Shown here: positions 1-8,603 of the stretch, piece by piece
Layout of the letters: every line of letters starts with the position of its first letter
Numbering within the stretch: position 1 is the first letter of the stretch
Assembly: GCA_002733645.1 (NCBI GenBank)
Contig: NVWL01000001.1
Coordinates: forward strand, 124,001 to 188,000
Length of the DNA stretch: 64,000 bases
Direction: 5' to 3'
From: Oceanobacter sp.
GTDB lineage: Bacteria; Pseudomonadota; Gammaproteobacteria; Pseudomonadales; Oceanobacteraceae
Notes under the pieces: model-generated
What the model was told of the DNA's origin: nothing
The model's input: the letters and a program-made list of their open reading frames with translations, nothing else
Database searches by the model: none
Position numbers and translations under genes: made by a program

Positions 1-260
1 AGCATCGGCATATCACGGTCATCTTCGAGAACCACGTTATTAGGTTCTCCTAAATGACGACGATCAATCATCACGTTGCCGGTAAAGCTCAGACCAACTC
101 CCCCTTTAGCCCAACGTTGATACAGAGTAGGTAAGGCTTTGCTCACACGAAGATCCACGGTGCCTAGGGTTTCGCTGAGTGCCGATTTAGCAAAACGGTT
201 AGGGATAGTGCTGCCATTTTTTAACGTCAGTGCTTGGCCGAGCAAAGTGTTGGTACCCAT
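1..260 (-). CDS. NADH:flavin oxidoreductase, Old Yellow Enzyme family (3' part outside window)
   Basis: Only the first 86 codons are inside the window; the gene reads off the left edge. Reading the minus strand from ATG at 260 gives a start MGTNTLLGQALTLKNG, then NRFAKSALSE, a WAKGGVGLSFTGN stretch and MIDRRHLGEP. This order (NR.xKSA.xE, then RWA.GG.GL..TGNVM.D) is typical of FMN-dependent ene-reductases of the NADH oxidase-like Old Yellow Enzyme type, which reduce activated C=C bonds using NAD(P)H in the cytoplasm. It is divergent from an ArsR-family regulator with palindromes between them, so control by that regulator is likely (inference). Substrate cannot be told. Confidence 0.85.
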   Translation of the reverse strand, partial: MGTNTLLGQALTLKNGSTIPNRFAKSALSETLGTVDLRVSKALPTLYQRWAKGGVGLSFTGNVMIDRRHLGEPNNVVLEDDRDMPM

Positions 261-325
261 CGTAAAACTCCGTACTGTTTAATTGCTTTTTTAAAAGCTA
301 TTGTTGCCGTGTTAGTCGCTGCTAT

Positions 326-385
326 ACTTCGATAGCTATCGAACTTTGTATCAGACTATACAACACTTCGATAGACATCAAAGTG
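326..385. promoter_or_regulatory. Candidate ArsR operator pair in divergent promoter region
   Basis: The 259 bases between the two divergent genes hold a perfect 16-bp palindrome TTCGATAGCTATCGAA at 328-343. The decamer ACTTCGATAG occurs at 326-335 and again at 365-374, where it begins an imperfect palindrome running 364-385 (CACTT...AAGTG arms). Two related dyads between a winged-helix regulator and its neighbour is the usual layout of an autoregulated operator. No binding has been shown. Confidence 0.5.
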
Positions 386-519
386 TCGATCGTGCCAATC
401 TTGATATACAAGAACCGGGTTTCCCGATCTGGACTGCAAAAGAATGTAGTGCGATATATCAGTATTGCTTAGTTGGTATTGCTTAAATAGCTGAACAAAA
501 TAGGAGCCACCCAGCGCAT

Positions 520-852
520 ATGTATATGACAGACGCAGACTACCCGTCGGCGGAATTTAGTGATGATGAGTTAGCACTGGCGTTCAAGGCACTGTCTAAT
601 CCTAATAGACTGCGCATTTACCGTGAAATTCTTCGGCACGAGCGCCACGACGTCGGCCCGGAAGATGATGCCGGGTGTCTGGTGTTTGATTTCATCAACA
701 AGCTAGATATTGGTGCTCCCACAGTGTCACATCACGTGAAGGAACTCGTGAGAGCAGGGTTAATTCGAGTGGAACGTAATGGCAAATACCTGAGCTGTTA
801 CTTAAATGCGCCTATGCGCAACGCGATGGCAGTGTTGCTGAATAACGTTTAG
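520..852 (+). CDS. ArsR/SmtB-family transcriptional regulator
   Basis: This 110-residue protein has the ArsR winged-helix pattern: ALAFKALSNPNRLRIYREIL near residues 20-39, the recognition helix region GAPTVSHHVKELVRAGLI near 70-87, and the beta wing VERNGKYLSCYLN. There is no clear CxC metal site; the only cysteines are in GCLVF and LSCYL, so an arsenic sensor is not indicated and a small organic or redox signal is as likely. ATG at 520 has AGGAG at 502-506; a second in-frame ATG at 526 is further away. It is divergent from an Old Yellow Enzyme gene, probably its target (inference). Confidence 0.85.
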   Translation: MYMTDADYPSAEFSDDELALAFKALSNPNRLRIYREILRHERHDVGPEDDAGCLVFDFINKLDIGAPTVSHHVKELVRAGLIRVERNGKYLSCYLNAPMRNAMAVLLNNV

Positions 853-1009
853 CGATTGCACGCCCTCTTGCGGGCAATAGATGACCGTATTGCCTGCCTG
901 TTTACATAATATTGAGATATAAGTCCGTTTCGCAAAAACTTCCCTGTGTTTATTCTATGCTGCTAGGCTTATGATATTGATACAATTACTTACTGTTTGA
1001 GCGGAGCGC

Positions 1010-2953
1010 ATGGATATAAAGCTTCTGCCTGCTTGTCTGGTCGTATTTACCAGCCTTTTTTCGATGGCTAGCCTGGCAATCAGCAATGATGAATTTAAAA
1101 CCTCTTTCGAAGCCGCTCGCCAAGGTGAGTGGGGTCTTGTCAATGAAGACGCTGAAAAACACGTTCTAGCGCCTTATATTGAATATCACCGTCTGAAATC
1201 GGCATTGCCCAAACTTTCTGTGGACGATGTTAAAGATTACGTTATTCGTAATGAAGATACCCCCCTGGCTGGCTGGTTGCGACGGCATGCCACGCTGGCT
1301 TATGGTGCTGCCCGCCAGTGGAGTGATGTGTTGGCTTTGCGTGCAACCCCTCCGGGCGATGTACCCAGCCAATGTTTTTGGTATCGTGCTCAATTAGTCA
1401 AAGATCAGCAAAAAGCGTTTGAAGGTGGTTTTAAGCTTTGGCTAAGCGGTGAGTCTCGCCCCCCTCAATGTGATGATCTCTTTAAAGCCATGATTACCAA
1501 GGGTGAAATCACCGACAACCTAATTTGGCAGCGTTCCTTGCTGGCACTTCAGCGCGGTAACCGTTCATTATCCATGTATTTAATGCGTAAGCTTAAAGGT
1601 GATGAATGGAAAGCACCGGTCAACTTTGTGCACTCGGCACTTAAAAACCCAGCTGTACTGGCAGAAGTTCCAGCGTCTGTTTCTGCACAAGTAAGCACCG
1701 AGGATGTGGTCTTCTCGGTCGCTATTTATCTTACCCCGCGCAAAATTGATGATATCGCCGTATTACTGCCAGACTTGAAAGAAAAAGCGGTAATGAACAC
1801 CGAGCAAATAAATTTAGTACGACGTTCACTTGCTGCTCGCAGCTATACCTTTGATCGAGAAGACCGCCCCCAAATTATTGATACCATTTTGGGTGATTTA
1901 GGCGACGCCGACTTGATAGGCCCTGTATTACGGGATGCGATTGCCGACTCTGACTGGCAGGCTGTGCTTGGCTGGATTGAAAAAATCCAAGGTGATGAAT
2001 CGGTCTCGGCTTATCATCAATATTGGCGTGCACGAGCGTTAGAGCAAACCGGCAATGAAGCTGAGGCGCAAAAAGCGTACAGCAGTGCAGCTCAACATCG
2101 TGAGTTTTACGGCTTTCTCGCCGCAGAAAAGCTCGCGCAGCCTTATATTCTTAATCCGGAAGCGCCTAATTTACCCGAAGGATCACTTGATGAGGTGTCT
2201 GAATCTTCAGCTATTGAACGTATCGCTGCGCTCTGGGCAATTGGTGAAGAAGGCTTAGCCGTAGACGAGTGGGATTACACGTTACGGCGCAACCCATCAG
2301 AAAGTGGCGCGATGGCAGAATTAGCCTTGGTAAATCATTGGCCGGCATTAGCGGTACAGGCAACCATTCGCGGTAAACATTGGAACTATATTGGCCATAG
2401 ATTCCCATTGGCGTATCAGGATGAGTTTCGACAGTCTGCGGCGGAGTACAGCCTTGATCCTCTTTTGTTGATGTCGATAGCTCGCCGGGAAAGCGCATTT
2501 AACTCACATGCTCGTTCGCCAGTCGGCGCACGTGGCTTAATGCAAATGATGCCAGCAACCGCTAAGCAGGTTGCTAGAGAGAAAGCATTTACCTTAACGG
2601 ATGAGAAGGCGTTACTCGATAGCGATGTGAATATTCATCTAGCCACCTATTACGTCAGTTCATTGCTGGAAAAGTACAATGGTAACTTAATTGCTGCTTT
2701 GGCGGGCTACAACGCTGGACCGCATAAAGTAGATCGCTGGTTAGAGTCGGCCCCGGTGACGTTTGATCAGTTTATAGAAAGTATCCCTTACCGGGAGACG
2801 CGCGAGTACGTGAAAGCTGTTTTGGCGTATCGTGTTATCTTCAATACCCTGCAGGGAACCGAGGTCAGTGCGGTGCTCAACCCAGATGAGCGGAGCTTTG
2901 CGCAATTTATCTCCAGTGCTGAGTTGCAGACTGAGGGGCCCGTTACCAATTGA
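1010..2953 (+). CDS. slt: Soluble lytic murein transglycosylase (Slt70-like)
   Basis: Periplasmic enzyme that cleaves the glycan strand of peptidoglycan to give 1,6-anhydro-muropeptides. The 647-residue protein matches the family length. It starts with a signal peptide (MDIKLLPACLVVFTSLFSMASLA), followed by a long alpha-helical superhelix region and a C-terminal SLT domain. The catalytic glutamate is E494 in IARRESAFN; GARGLMQMMPATA and AALAGYNAGPHKVDRWL are the other SLT hallmarks. GGAG precedes the ATG at 1010. The AmpG-like permease further right would import the products. Transcribed alone, with grxD 137 bases downstream. Confidence 0.95.
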   Translation: MDIKLLPACLVVFTSLFSMASLAISNDEFKTSFEAARQGEWGLVNEDAEKHVLAPYIEYHRLKSALPKLSVDDVKDYVIRNEDTPLAGWLRRHATLAYGAARQWSDVLALRATPPGDVPSQCFWYRAQLVKDQQKAFEGGFKLWLSGESRPPQCDDLFKAMITKGEITDNLIWQRSLLALQRGNRSLSMYLMRKLKGDEWKAPVNFVHSALKNPAVLAEVPASVSAQVSTEDVVFSVAIYLTPRKIDDIAVLLPDLKEKAVMNTEQINLVRRSLAARSYTFDREDRPQIIDTILGDLGDADLIGPVLRDAIADSDWQAVLGWIEKIQGDESVSAYHQYWRARALEQTGNEAEAQKAYSSAAQHREFYGFLAAEKLAQPYILNPEAPNLPEGSLDEVSESSAIERIAALWAIGEEGLAVDEWDYTLRRNPSESGAMAELALVNHWPALAVQATIRGKHWNYIGHRFPLAYQDEFRQSAAEYSLDPLLLMSIARRESAFNSHARSPVGARGLMQMMPATAKQVAREKAFTLTDEKALLDSDVNIHLATYYVSSLLEKYNGNLIAALAGYNAGPHKVDRWLESAPVTFDQFIESIPYRETREYVKAVLAYRVIFNTLQGTEVSAVLNPDERSFAQFISSAELQTEGPVTN

Positions 2954-3090
2954 CCGGTTTTTAGGGTGAAATAAGCGATGGAACATCTTGTTCTTAAGTG
3001 AGTACCTGAGTGTGACTGTCAGGCTTAGGGAGGATTGTGTTAAACTTCACGCAGATTTTTAACCATTGAAACCATTGAGAGACAAGACCT

Positions 3091-3411
3091 ATGGAAATTA
3101 TGCAGGTCATCAAAGACCAAATCGAAAACAACGACATCCTTCTTTACATGAAAGGCTCTCCTAACCAGCCTCAGTGCGGCTTTTCAGCGCGCACCGTGCA
3201 GGCGGTTATGGAATGTGGCCAGAAGTTCGCTTACGTCGATGTACTGTCTAATCAGGATATTCGTAGCAACTTGCCTACTTACGCAAACTGGCCAACATTC
3301 CCGCAGTTGTGGGTAAAAGGTGAGCTTGTTGGTGGTTGTGACATCATTGCTGAGATGCACGAAAAAGGTGAACTAAAAGCCTTATTGGATGAAGCAGCCC
3401 CGGCGGAATAA
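3091..3411 (+). CDS. grxD: Monothiol glutaredoxin Grx4 family
   Basis: A 106-residue monothiol glutaredoxin that carries or transfers [2Fe-2S] clusters in the cytoplasm, usually with BolA partners. The active site CGFS is at residues 29-32 (SPNQPQCGFSA), followed by the conserved TWPTFPQLWVKGELVGGCDI-like region (here NWPTFPQLWVKG and GGCDI) for glutathione binding. Start ATG 3091 follows GAGAGACAAG. It ends 30 bases before a strong bidirectional terminator facing btuB. Confidence 0.95.
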   Translation: MEIMQVIKDQIENNDILLYMKGSPNQPQCGFSARTVQAVMECGQKFAYVDVLSNQDIRSNLPTYANWPTFPQLWVKGELVGGCDIIAEMHEKGELKALLDEAAPAE

Positions 3412-3440
3412 TCTTTATTCGCTGAGAGTGAGAACAAAAA

Positions 3441-3477
3441 AAAGCCCGCTCAAACAAAGTTTGAGCGGGCTTTTTTT
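3441..3477. terminator. Bidirectional rho-independent terminator between grxD and btuB
   Basis: A perfect 15-bp inverted repeat (AAAGCCCGCTCAAAC at 3441-3455, loop AAA, complement at 3459-3473) followed by T-tract to 3477 and preceded by an A-tract from 3436. The symmetry lets it stop both convergent genes. Confidence 0.95.
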
Positions 3478-3487
3478 ATGGTTGTCT

Positions 3488-5290
3488 TTAGAAGTTATAG
3501 CGGCCTGTTATCTGTGCATAACGTCCTTGAGCTAGGTAACCTGATGCTGTTTCATAGCTACGGTTAGTTAAGTTTTCTATTCTAGCTGATACTGTTAGTG
3601 CTTTATTAACGTCGTAATTAACCCCAAGGTTGTATATGAAATATGATGCGTTGGTTTCACCGCTTACCGTTGCAGACTGATCTCTATACATGCTTTCTAA
3701 ACGTGCAGTTATTGAGTTTTGAACCCAGTTAACATTCAACTTAGTGGCGCGAACGGGGCGTCTAGCAAGCATTTCACCAGTATCTAAATTCATTGCTTCA
3801 GTCCATTCCTGGATAAGCTCAGTGCGTAATGACGAGCTCCAATCTTGATCCCAGCTGGCACTCGCGTAATTCACATAGCTGCTGCCAATATTGTAAGGGT
3901 AGTAAACTTCGTCGTAGCTTATTTGGTTGTTGAAAACTGCTCTTTGGCCACTCAACAAGAACGAACCACTTTTACCCATAATGGATAGCGGAATAAAATA
4001 ATCTAACGTCCATACCCGAGAAGTTTCTACTTCAAGGTTTTCATTAGAGTAATCGCCAAATAACGATGCTGGGTAGTATAGGTCGTTGAACGTTGGAGCT
4101 CTAAATGCTGTAGATTGGCCTAGGGCTAATGAATCCCCATTATCAAACGTTAATTCGACCGCTGTATTATATGACCAGAAGTCACCATAAGCTGAATTGT
4201 CGTCATAGCGAGCTCCAGTTTCGAAAGCGATGTCTTCATGCTCGAATCGGTACGCTAATAAAGCCCCACTGTTCTTTGCAGAGTCTTTATCATACACAGT
4301 TGGCTGAGTGCTTAGTTCTGTGTTTGTACTATCTATACCTGTGATGAGGCTGTGGCCTTCTGTAATTGCAATAACAGCCGTGATTTCTCCACTATCTCGA
4401 CGAGTGCCAAATAGGTCTGCTCCATTACTGCGTGTTGATCCATTACCATAGTTCCAGCTACGGTCGTAGCTTCTACCTACTTGAGCTTTTAGACTAATAG
4501 ACTCTTTGCTCAGTGTGTAGTTGGCTGAGTAGGCGCGATTATCAAAATCAGCTTCATCGGTGCCCATGTATAAATTATCGTAGTCGTAGCTACCTTTATT
4601 TAGCTGAAGATCAAGATTGATGCTTTGATCTTCATTGATTGCGTAATTAATACCAGTATTTACTGCGTTTCGTTCATAGCCGTCGGTATCATTTTTGCTA
4701 TCGATGTCTAAGTCGTAACCGTCGGATGCATTATGGAGTACGCTAACATAGCCTCCAATATTACCTTGTTGTATTTGGCTTCTAACACCAATCTGGCGAG
4801 TTTGATTGGTGCCGATAGTTGCAGAGATACTCGTCCCTTGTTGTTTCTGTCTAGTAATTATATTGATGACACCAGCTTGGGCATCGGCTCCGTAGATTGC
4901 ACTACGACTCCCTTTTATTATTTCAACTCTTTCGATTTGCTCAACAGGTATTAATTGGAAGTCCGTGGTGCCTGAGGTGGCACTACCGACACGCTGACCA
5001 TTAATTAAAAAGAGAATTTTTTTACTGTCGAGTCCTCGAATATATAAATTTGTAGAGTTAGCCACGCCACCATTTTGGGAAAACTGGAAATCCGCTTTGC
5101 TGACTAATAAATCTTTTAGACTTGCGGCGCCTGAGTTTTCAATGTCGCTTCTTTCAATGACAACAATTTGTTTATCGTTAATAGCTGGGGCATCTACTTT
5201 GTTTGCGATTGTTACAACAGTGCTTAGATCTTGAGCTAATGATGCTGTACACGCTAATAGCGTGGTTGAAGCTAGAATTAATTTTTTCAT
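3488..5290 (-). CDS. btuB: TonB-dependent vitamin B12 receptor, BtuB-like
   Basis: Outer-membrane receptor for cobalamin. The 600-residue protein has a signal peptide (MKKLILASTTLLACTASLAQ), a TonB-box-like stretch STVVTIANK just after it, a plug domain (LKDLLVSKADFQFSQNGG, YIRGLDSKKILFLINGQRV, IERVEIIKGSRSAIYGADAQAGVINIIT) and a beta-barrel ending in an aromatic residue (GRYNF). The length and plug sequence fit BtuB, and a cobalamin riboswitch lies directly upstream, which makes the substrate assignment strong. No btuCDF or cobalamin synthesis genes are in this window. Confidence 0.93.
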   Translation of the reverse strand: MKKLILASTTLLACTASLAQDLSTVVTIANKVDAPAINDKQIVVIERSDIENSGAASLKDLLVSKADFQFSQNGGVANSTNLYIRGLDSKKILFLINGQRVGSATSGTTDFQLIPVEQIERVEIIKGSRSAIYGADAQAGVINIITRQKQQGTSISATIGTNQTRQIGVRSQIQQGNIGGYVSVLHNASDGYDLDIDSKNDTDGYERNAVNTGINYAINEDQSINLDLQLNKGSYDYDNLYMGTDEADFDNRAYSANYTLSKESISLKAQVGRSYDRSWNYGNGSTRSNGADLFGTRRDSGEITAVIAITEGHSLITGIDSTNTELSTQPTVYDKDSAKNSGALLAYRFEHEDIAFETGARYDDNSAYGDFWSYNTAVELTFDNGDSLALGQSTAFRAPTFNDLYYPASLFGDYSNENLEVETSRVWTLDYFIPLSIMGKSGSFLLSGQRAVFNNQISYDEVYYPYNIGSSYVNYASASWDQDWSSSLRTELIQEWTEAMNLDTGEMLARRPVRATKLNVNWVQNSITARLESMYRDQSATVSGETNASYFIYNLGVNYDVNKALTVSARIENLTNRSYETASGYLAQGRYAQITGRYNF

Positions 5291-5404
5291 ATTAGGTCCG
5301 ATTGGTTAAAACTGAAAACCAGCCGGCGGGGTAGAGGGAACCGAATCATGAGCTTAGCCATGATCAAACGCCCGTATCGCCCACCGCAATACTTGTCGAT
5401 TGTT

Positions 5405-5625
5405 TTTCAGGCCGGTATCCGGGCTGACGACTTGAAATATTCGGACTGAATATTCACGCATTGAAGCCTTCCCATGCTGAGCACAGTGGCATGTATCAAT
5501 GCGTTTAGTCGATCACCGTTGCGGGGGCAGCGTTGGATTGTTGCTATGTACTTAAACAGTACATGCTTCACACCAAACTTCCCGTTTAACCCTGAAGTAG
5601 AAAACGGCAGGGCACCTGAATCGCG
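5405..5625 (-). promoter_or_regulatory. Cobalamin riboswitch upstream of btuB
   Basis: On the minus strand the leader shows the canonical order: AACGGGAAGTTTGGTG (about 5586-5571), GCTGCCCCCGCAACGGTGA (about 5532-5514), GGGAAGGC, AGTCCGAAT, and the B12 box CAGCCCGGATACCGGCCTG (about 5427-5409). A hairpin with ATCATG/CATGAT arms near 5345-5365 and GC-rich segments between the aptamer and the btuB ATG are candidates for the expression platform. Adenosylcobalamin binding would be expected to repress btuB (known for the family). Confidence 0.95.
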
Positions 5626-5643
5626 GGCAGAGTACCTTTGTGA

Positions 5644-7629
5644 TTAGGCAGGGTCAAGCATTGCCGGAGGGTTGGGAGGAGGTAAGTGCGCTTGTGATGT
5701 GGGAAGGCATAGTTCAAAGCAAGCGCCTTTACCTAGCCTGCCAGGGTGGTAGGAGAGTTTGCCTTGGTGGTGTGAGGTGACAATAAAGTAAGAGACGGAT
5801 AGCCCAAGGCCCGTGCCTTCACCGACGTCTTTGGTGGTATAAAAAGGTTCGAAAATATGAGGTGCAATGTCAGTAGGAATGCCGGGGCCGTTATCTTCGA
5901 TGAGTATGCAAATCATGTTGTGATGACGTTTGACAGTAATATGAATACGAGGGTGCCAGTGTTCACCACCGTCGTACTCGTCGAGTGCTTGTTGGGAATT
6001 TCGTAATAAATTCAGTAATACTTGTTCAATTTCGCTAGGCACACAGTGGACGGGTTGTTGGCTAATCTGATCTGAAACATCCAGTTCTATATGCTTTAGT
6101 GCTAAGTCATTACGAGCAATGTTTAAGGTGGTATCAACCAGCTCGGCGATACTGATATCCCTTTTTTGCAGGTGATCATTCCGTGAAAATTGCAGCATGT
6201 TAGCCACGATTCCTGCGGCTCGCTCTCCGGCATTTTGTATATGCTCAAAAAATTGAAAAATACCACGCTGTGCTAGATATTCCTGTACTTTGGACATGTC
6301 TAGTTCAAGTGCTTCTGCGGCGCGTTGGTTGGCGGGTAAGTCGTCCTGAAGGCGTCGTCGTACATTCTGTAAATTTTGTAAAATAGCCCCCAGTGGATTA
6401 TTGATTTCATGTGCCATGCCTGCGGCTAGCCCTCCGACTGTCATCATCTTTTCTGTTTGTACCATCATTTCTTCCATGCGCTGGCGCTGGCTAATGTCGT
6501 CAATACGAATCACTAATCGTGCTTGTTGGCTGTCAGGGAGGGGGTAGGCAAGCACATCAGACATCATGGGGCGTATAAAAGAAGTGATAGCAATACGCTC
6601 CTCTTTTTTTAATTCTGGCGTTTGCGCAGGTGATTCGGGCATTAACGCTAGCGGTTCTAATTCAGGTATTAATTGGGATAAAGGTAGCCCGATCAGCTGA
6701 GAGTGGTCTTTATTTAACCATTCTCCGGCTTGTTGGTTGCACTGCACAATACGGTTGCGTGAATCTAATGCAAATAGGGCTGAAGGCATGGCATTGAGAA
6801 TGCCATCAAGTAACGTTTTGGTATTTTTTAATTGCACTTCTATGCTGCGTCGCACGGAGACTTCTTTGGCCAAGTCTTCATTCATTTGGCGTGTTTCAGT
6901 CGATAAACGTGTGGCTCTAAGGCGCGCGTGTTCGGCTTGTTTATTCGCCGTTTTTAAGTGTTGGGTACGTTGATTGCGCCGCCAGAAAAGATCATTAAGC
7001 GAGATAATAAGAGGCTTTAAGTCGGGGTCGCGTACTTGAAGTGTAATACGCTCGTCATCGGTTCTATCAATCGCTTCTTGAATATCTCCCAGTAGGTGCT
7101 CGTAAGGTTGCTGTTGCCATTGACGTGTGAATACGTAAAGCATGAAGACGAGTACGCAAGAAATGCTCACTACCATTAATGTTGTGGTAAGTGTGTCTAT
7201 ATAGAAAAAGCCAGGCAAGGAGACGTCGTTACGAATGATTAAGGTGTATTCATCATTGCCAGTATGCAGTATGTATTTATAGCCATCGGTCGCGGGCTTA
7301 ATGTCTTTTATTATCGCAGGGAGGCGAACAAGACCTTCACCGGAGTGGCTGTGTGCTAAGCGCTGTCCGGCATCATCGTATAACGCTAATTCTCGAATTT
7401 GATAATGCTGAACCATGCGATGCATCATACTTTGCAGCGTAAAAAGATCGTCATCTTGATTCGAAATTTCAGTTTGCAGTACTTCTGAAAATACACGACT
7501 AATATCGGGTGCTAATTGTTCGCGGCCTATACGTTCAGCGGCCACCACATATGCCATAGCAGAGATAATAATTACCCCTAAGCATACCAGGATGGTTGCG
7601 AACATCGCCTTCTGGCGCGCCAGCATCAT
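5644..7629 (-). CDS. Membrane-bound PAS sensor histidine kinase
   Basis: A 661-residue two-component sensor. Transmembrane segments lie near residues 9-30 and 149-168 with a periplasmic sensor region between, then a linker coiled coil (about 225-270), a PAS domain (about 270-380), the HisKA H-box with phosphorylated H407 (LAAGMAHEINNPLGAI), the N-box LLNLLRNSQQAL, and G-boxes IEDNGPGIP and GEGTGLGLSV. No response regulator lies next to it, so it is an orphan here. Its ATG overlaps the panE stop as ATGA, so it is translated with panE on one transcript. The signal is unknown. Confidence 0.88.
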   Translation of the reverse strand: MMLARQKAMFATILVCLGVIIISAMAYVVAAERIGREQLAPDISRVFSEVLQTEISNQDDDLFTLQSMMHRMVQHYQIRELALYDDAGQRLAHSHSGEGLVRLPAIIKDIKPATDGYKYILHTGNDEYTLIIRNDVSLPGFFYIDTLTTTLMVVSISCVLVFMLYVFTRQWQQQPYEHLLGDIQEAIDRTDDERITLQVRDPDLKPLIISLNDLFWRRNQRTQHLKTANKQAEHARLRATRLSTETRQMNEDLAKEVSVRRSIEVQLKNTKTLLDGILNAMPSALFALDSRNRIVQCNQQAGEWLNKDHSQLIGLPLSQLIPELEPLALMPESPAQTPELKKEERIAITSFIRPMMSDVLAYPLPDSQQARLVIRIDDISQRQRMEEMMVQTEKMMTVGGLAAGMAHEINNPLGAILQNLQNVRRRLQDDLPANQRAAEALELDMSKVQEYLAQRGIFQFFEHIQNAGERAAGIVANMLQFSRNDHLQKRDISIAELVDTTLNIARNDLALKHIELDVSDQISQQPVHCVPSEIEQVLLNLLRNSQQALDEYDGGEHWHPRIHITVKRHHNMICILIEDNGPGIPTDIAPHIFEPFYTTKDVGEGTGLGLSVSYFIVTSHHQGKLSYHPGRLGKGACFELCLPTSQAHLPPPNPPAMLDPA

Positions 7630-8576
7630 AGTATGGGGGCCTGGGCAAGAGGCGCTGGAGAGACGGTCGAGCTACCGGGGGCACAGCATAACGATTGGTG
7701 AAGCGCTTGTGTGATTGGCAGTTCTAGGTTGTGTGTTTTAGCTTGTTGCAGCAAGTACCCTGTGATGTAGGGTAATTCAGTGGGGCGATGATTAAGAATA
7801 TCCTGAAACGTTGATGATTGATTATTCGCGGTAGCTTCGGCCACTCGTGTGGCTTGTTGCGGAATATCAAACCCGACGGGCCAACGTAATGCTTTGAATA
7901 GGTTGGCTATTTCATCGGCTAATTTTTTGAAGTGTTGTAAGTATTCAGGTTGGTGCAATAGCTCGCCATTTTTACAACGATAATACCCCGTAAGCGGATT
8001 GATGATGGCATTGATCGCCAGTTTTGCTTTGAGGCGAGTCGTAATGTCAGGGTCGTGTAGGACGCCTGTGGGTAATATTGGGGGAGGCTGATCGTCAGAT
8101 TGAAGAGGGTTAGAGTCAGCCCACAGCCCCGCAAAAGTTTGGCCTTGTCCTGCATAAACAACATAGCCATCAGGGTGGCGATAAGCGCCCTCGGTAGATG
8201 TGCCTGCCCATACTTCAGGTTGGGGGGTACTTGAATTGATCAGGGGCCAGGTGGCGGTTAACCATTGAGCGGCGTCATCATGCTGGCCCATGCCATTTTG
8301 TAGAAGCATGATGCGCTTAACGTGCGTAAGTGAGTGTTTCGCGTCTTCTAAGGCGGTCAGTGTATCGGCGGCTTTCGTGGTAATCACTAGCCAATCAAGC
8401 GGCTGTTTGTGCCATGTACTGACTGACAGTTGATACTGTTTATCTACTTGAATACTCAGGGGGGCGGGAGTGTCTTGGCGGATGCGCTGACGAATGAACA
8501 GATTGTGCTCACGCCAGTGCCACGCCATTAAGGTGCCAAGTGCTCCGGTGCCTAAAATACCAATAGATAATTTCAT
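7626..8576 (-). CDS. panE: 2-dehydropantoate 2-reductase (ketopantoate reductase)
   Basis: NADPH-dependent reduction of ketopantoate to pantoate in pantothenate/CoA synthesis. The 316-residue protein begins with the Rossmann motif GILGTGALGTLMAW (GxGxxG at residues 8-13), has LLQNGMGQHDD (NG motif), the conserved lysine region LKAKLAINAIINPLTGYY, and ends with the HRPTELPYITGYLLQQAKTH-like helix typical of ApbA/PanE C-terminal domains. It overlaps the following kinase gene by four bases. ATG at 8576 is followed upstream by the end of an unrelated gene 27 bases away. Confidence 0.88.
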   Translation of the reverse strand: MKLSIGILGTGALGTLMAWHWREHNLFIRQRIRQDTPAPLSIQVDKQYQLSVSTWHKQPLDWLVITTKAADTLTALEDAKHSLTHVKRIMLLQNGMGQHDDAAQWLTATWPLINSSTPQPEVWAGTSTEGAYRHPDGYVVYAGQGQTFAGLWADSNPLQSDDQPPPILPTGVLHDPDITTRLKAKLAINAIINPLTGYYRCKNGELLHQPEYLQHFKKLADEIANLFKALRWPVGFDIPQQATRVAEATANNQSSTFQDILNHRPTELPYITGYLLQQAKTHNLELPITQALHQSLCCAPGSSTVSPAPLAQAPIL

Positions 8577-8603
8577 TCGATGATTATATGGCTCCCTGCC
8601 GGG

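Noticed and set aside
853-1009. GCCC...GGGC short hairpin after the ArsR gene
   Set aside because: Only four base pairs and no T-run; not a convincing terminator.
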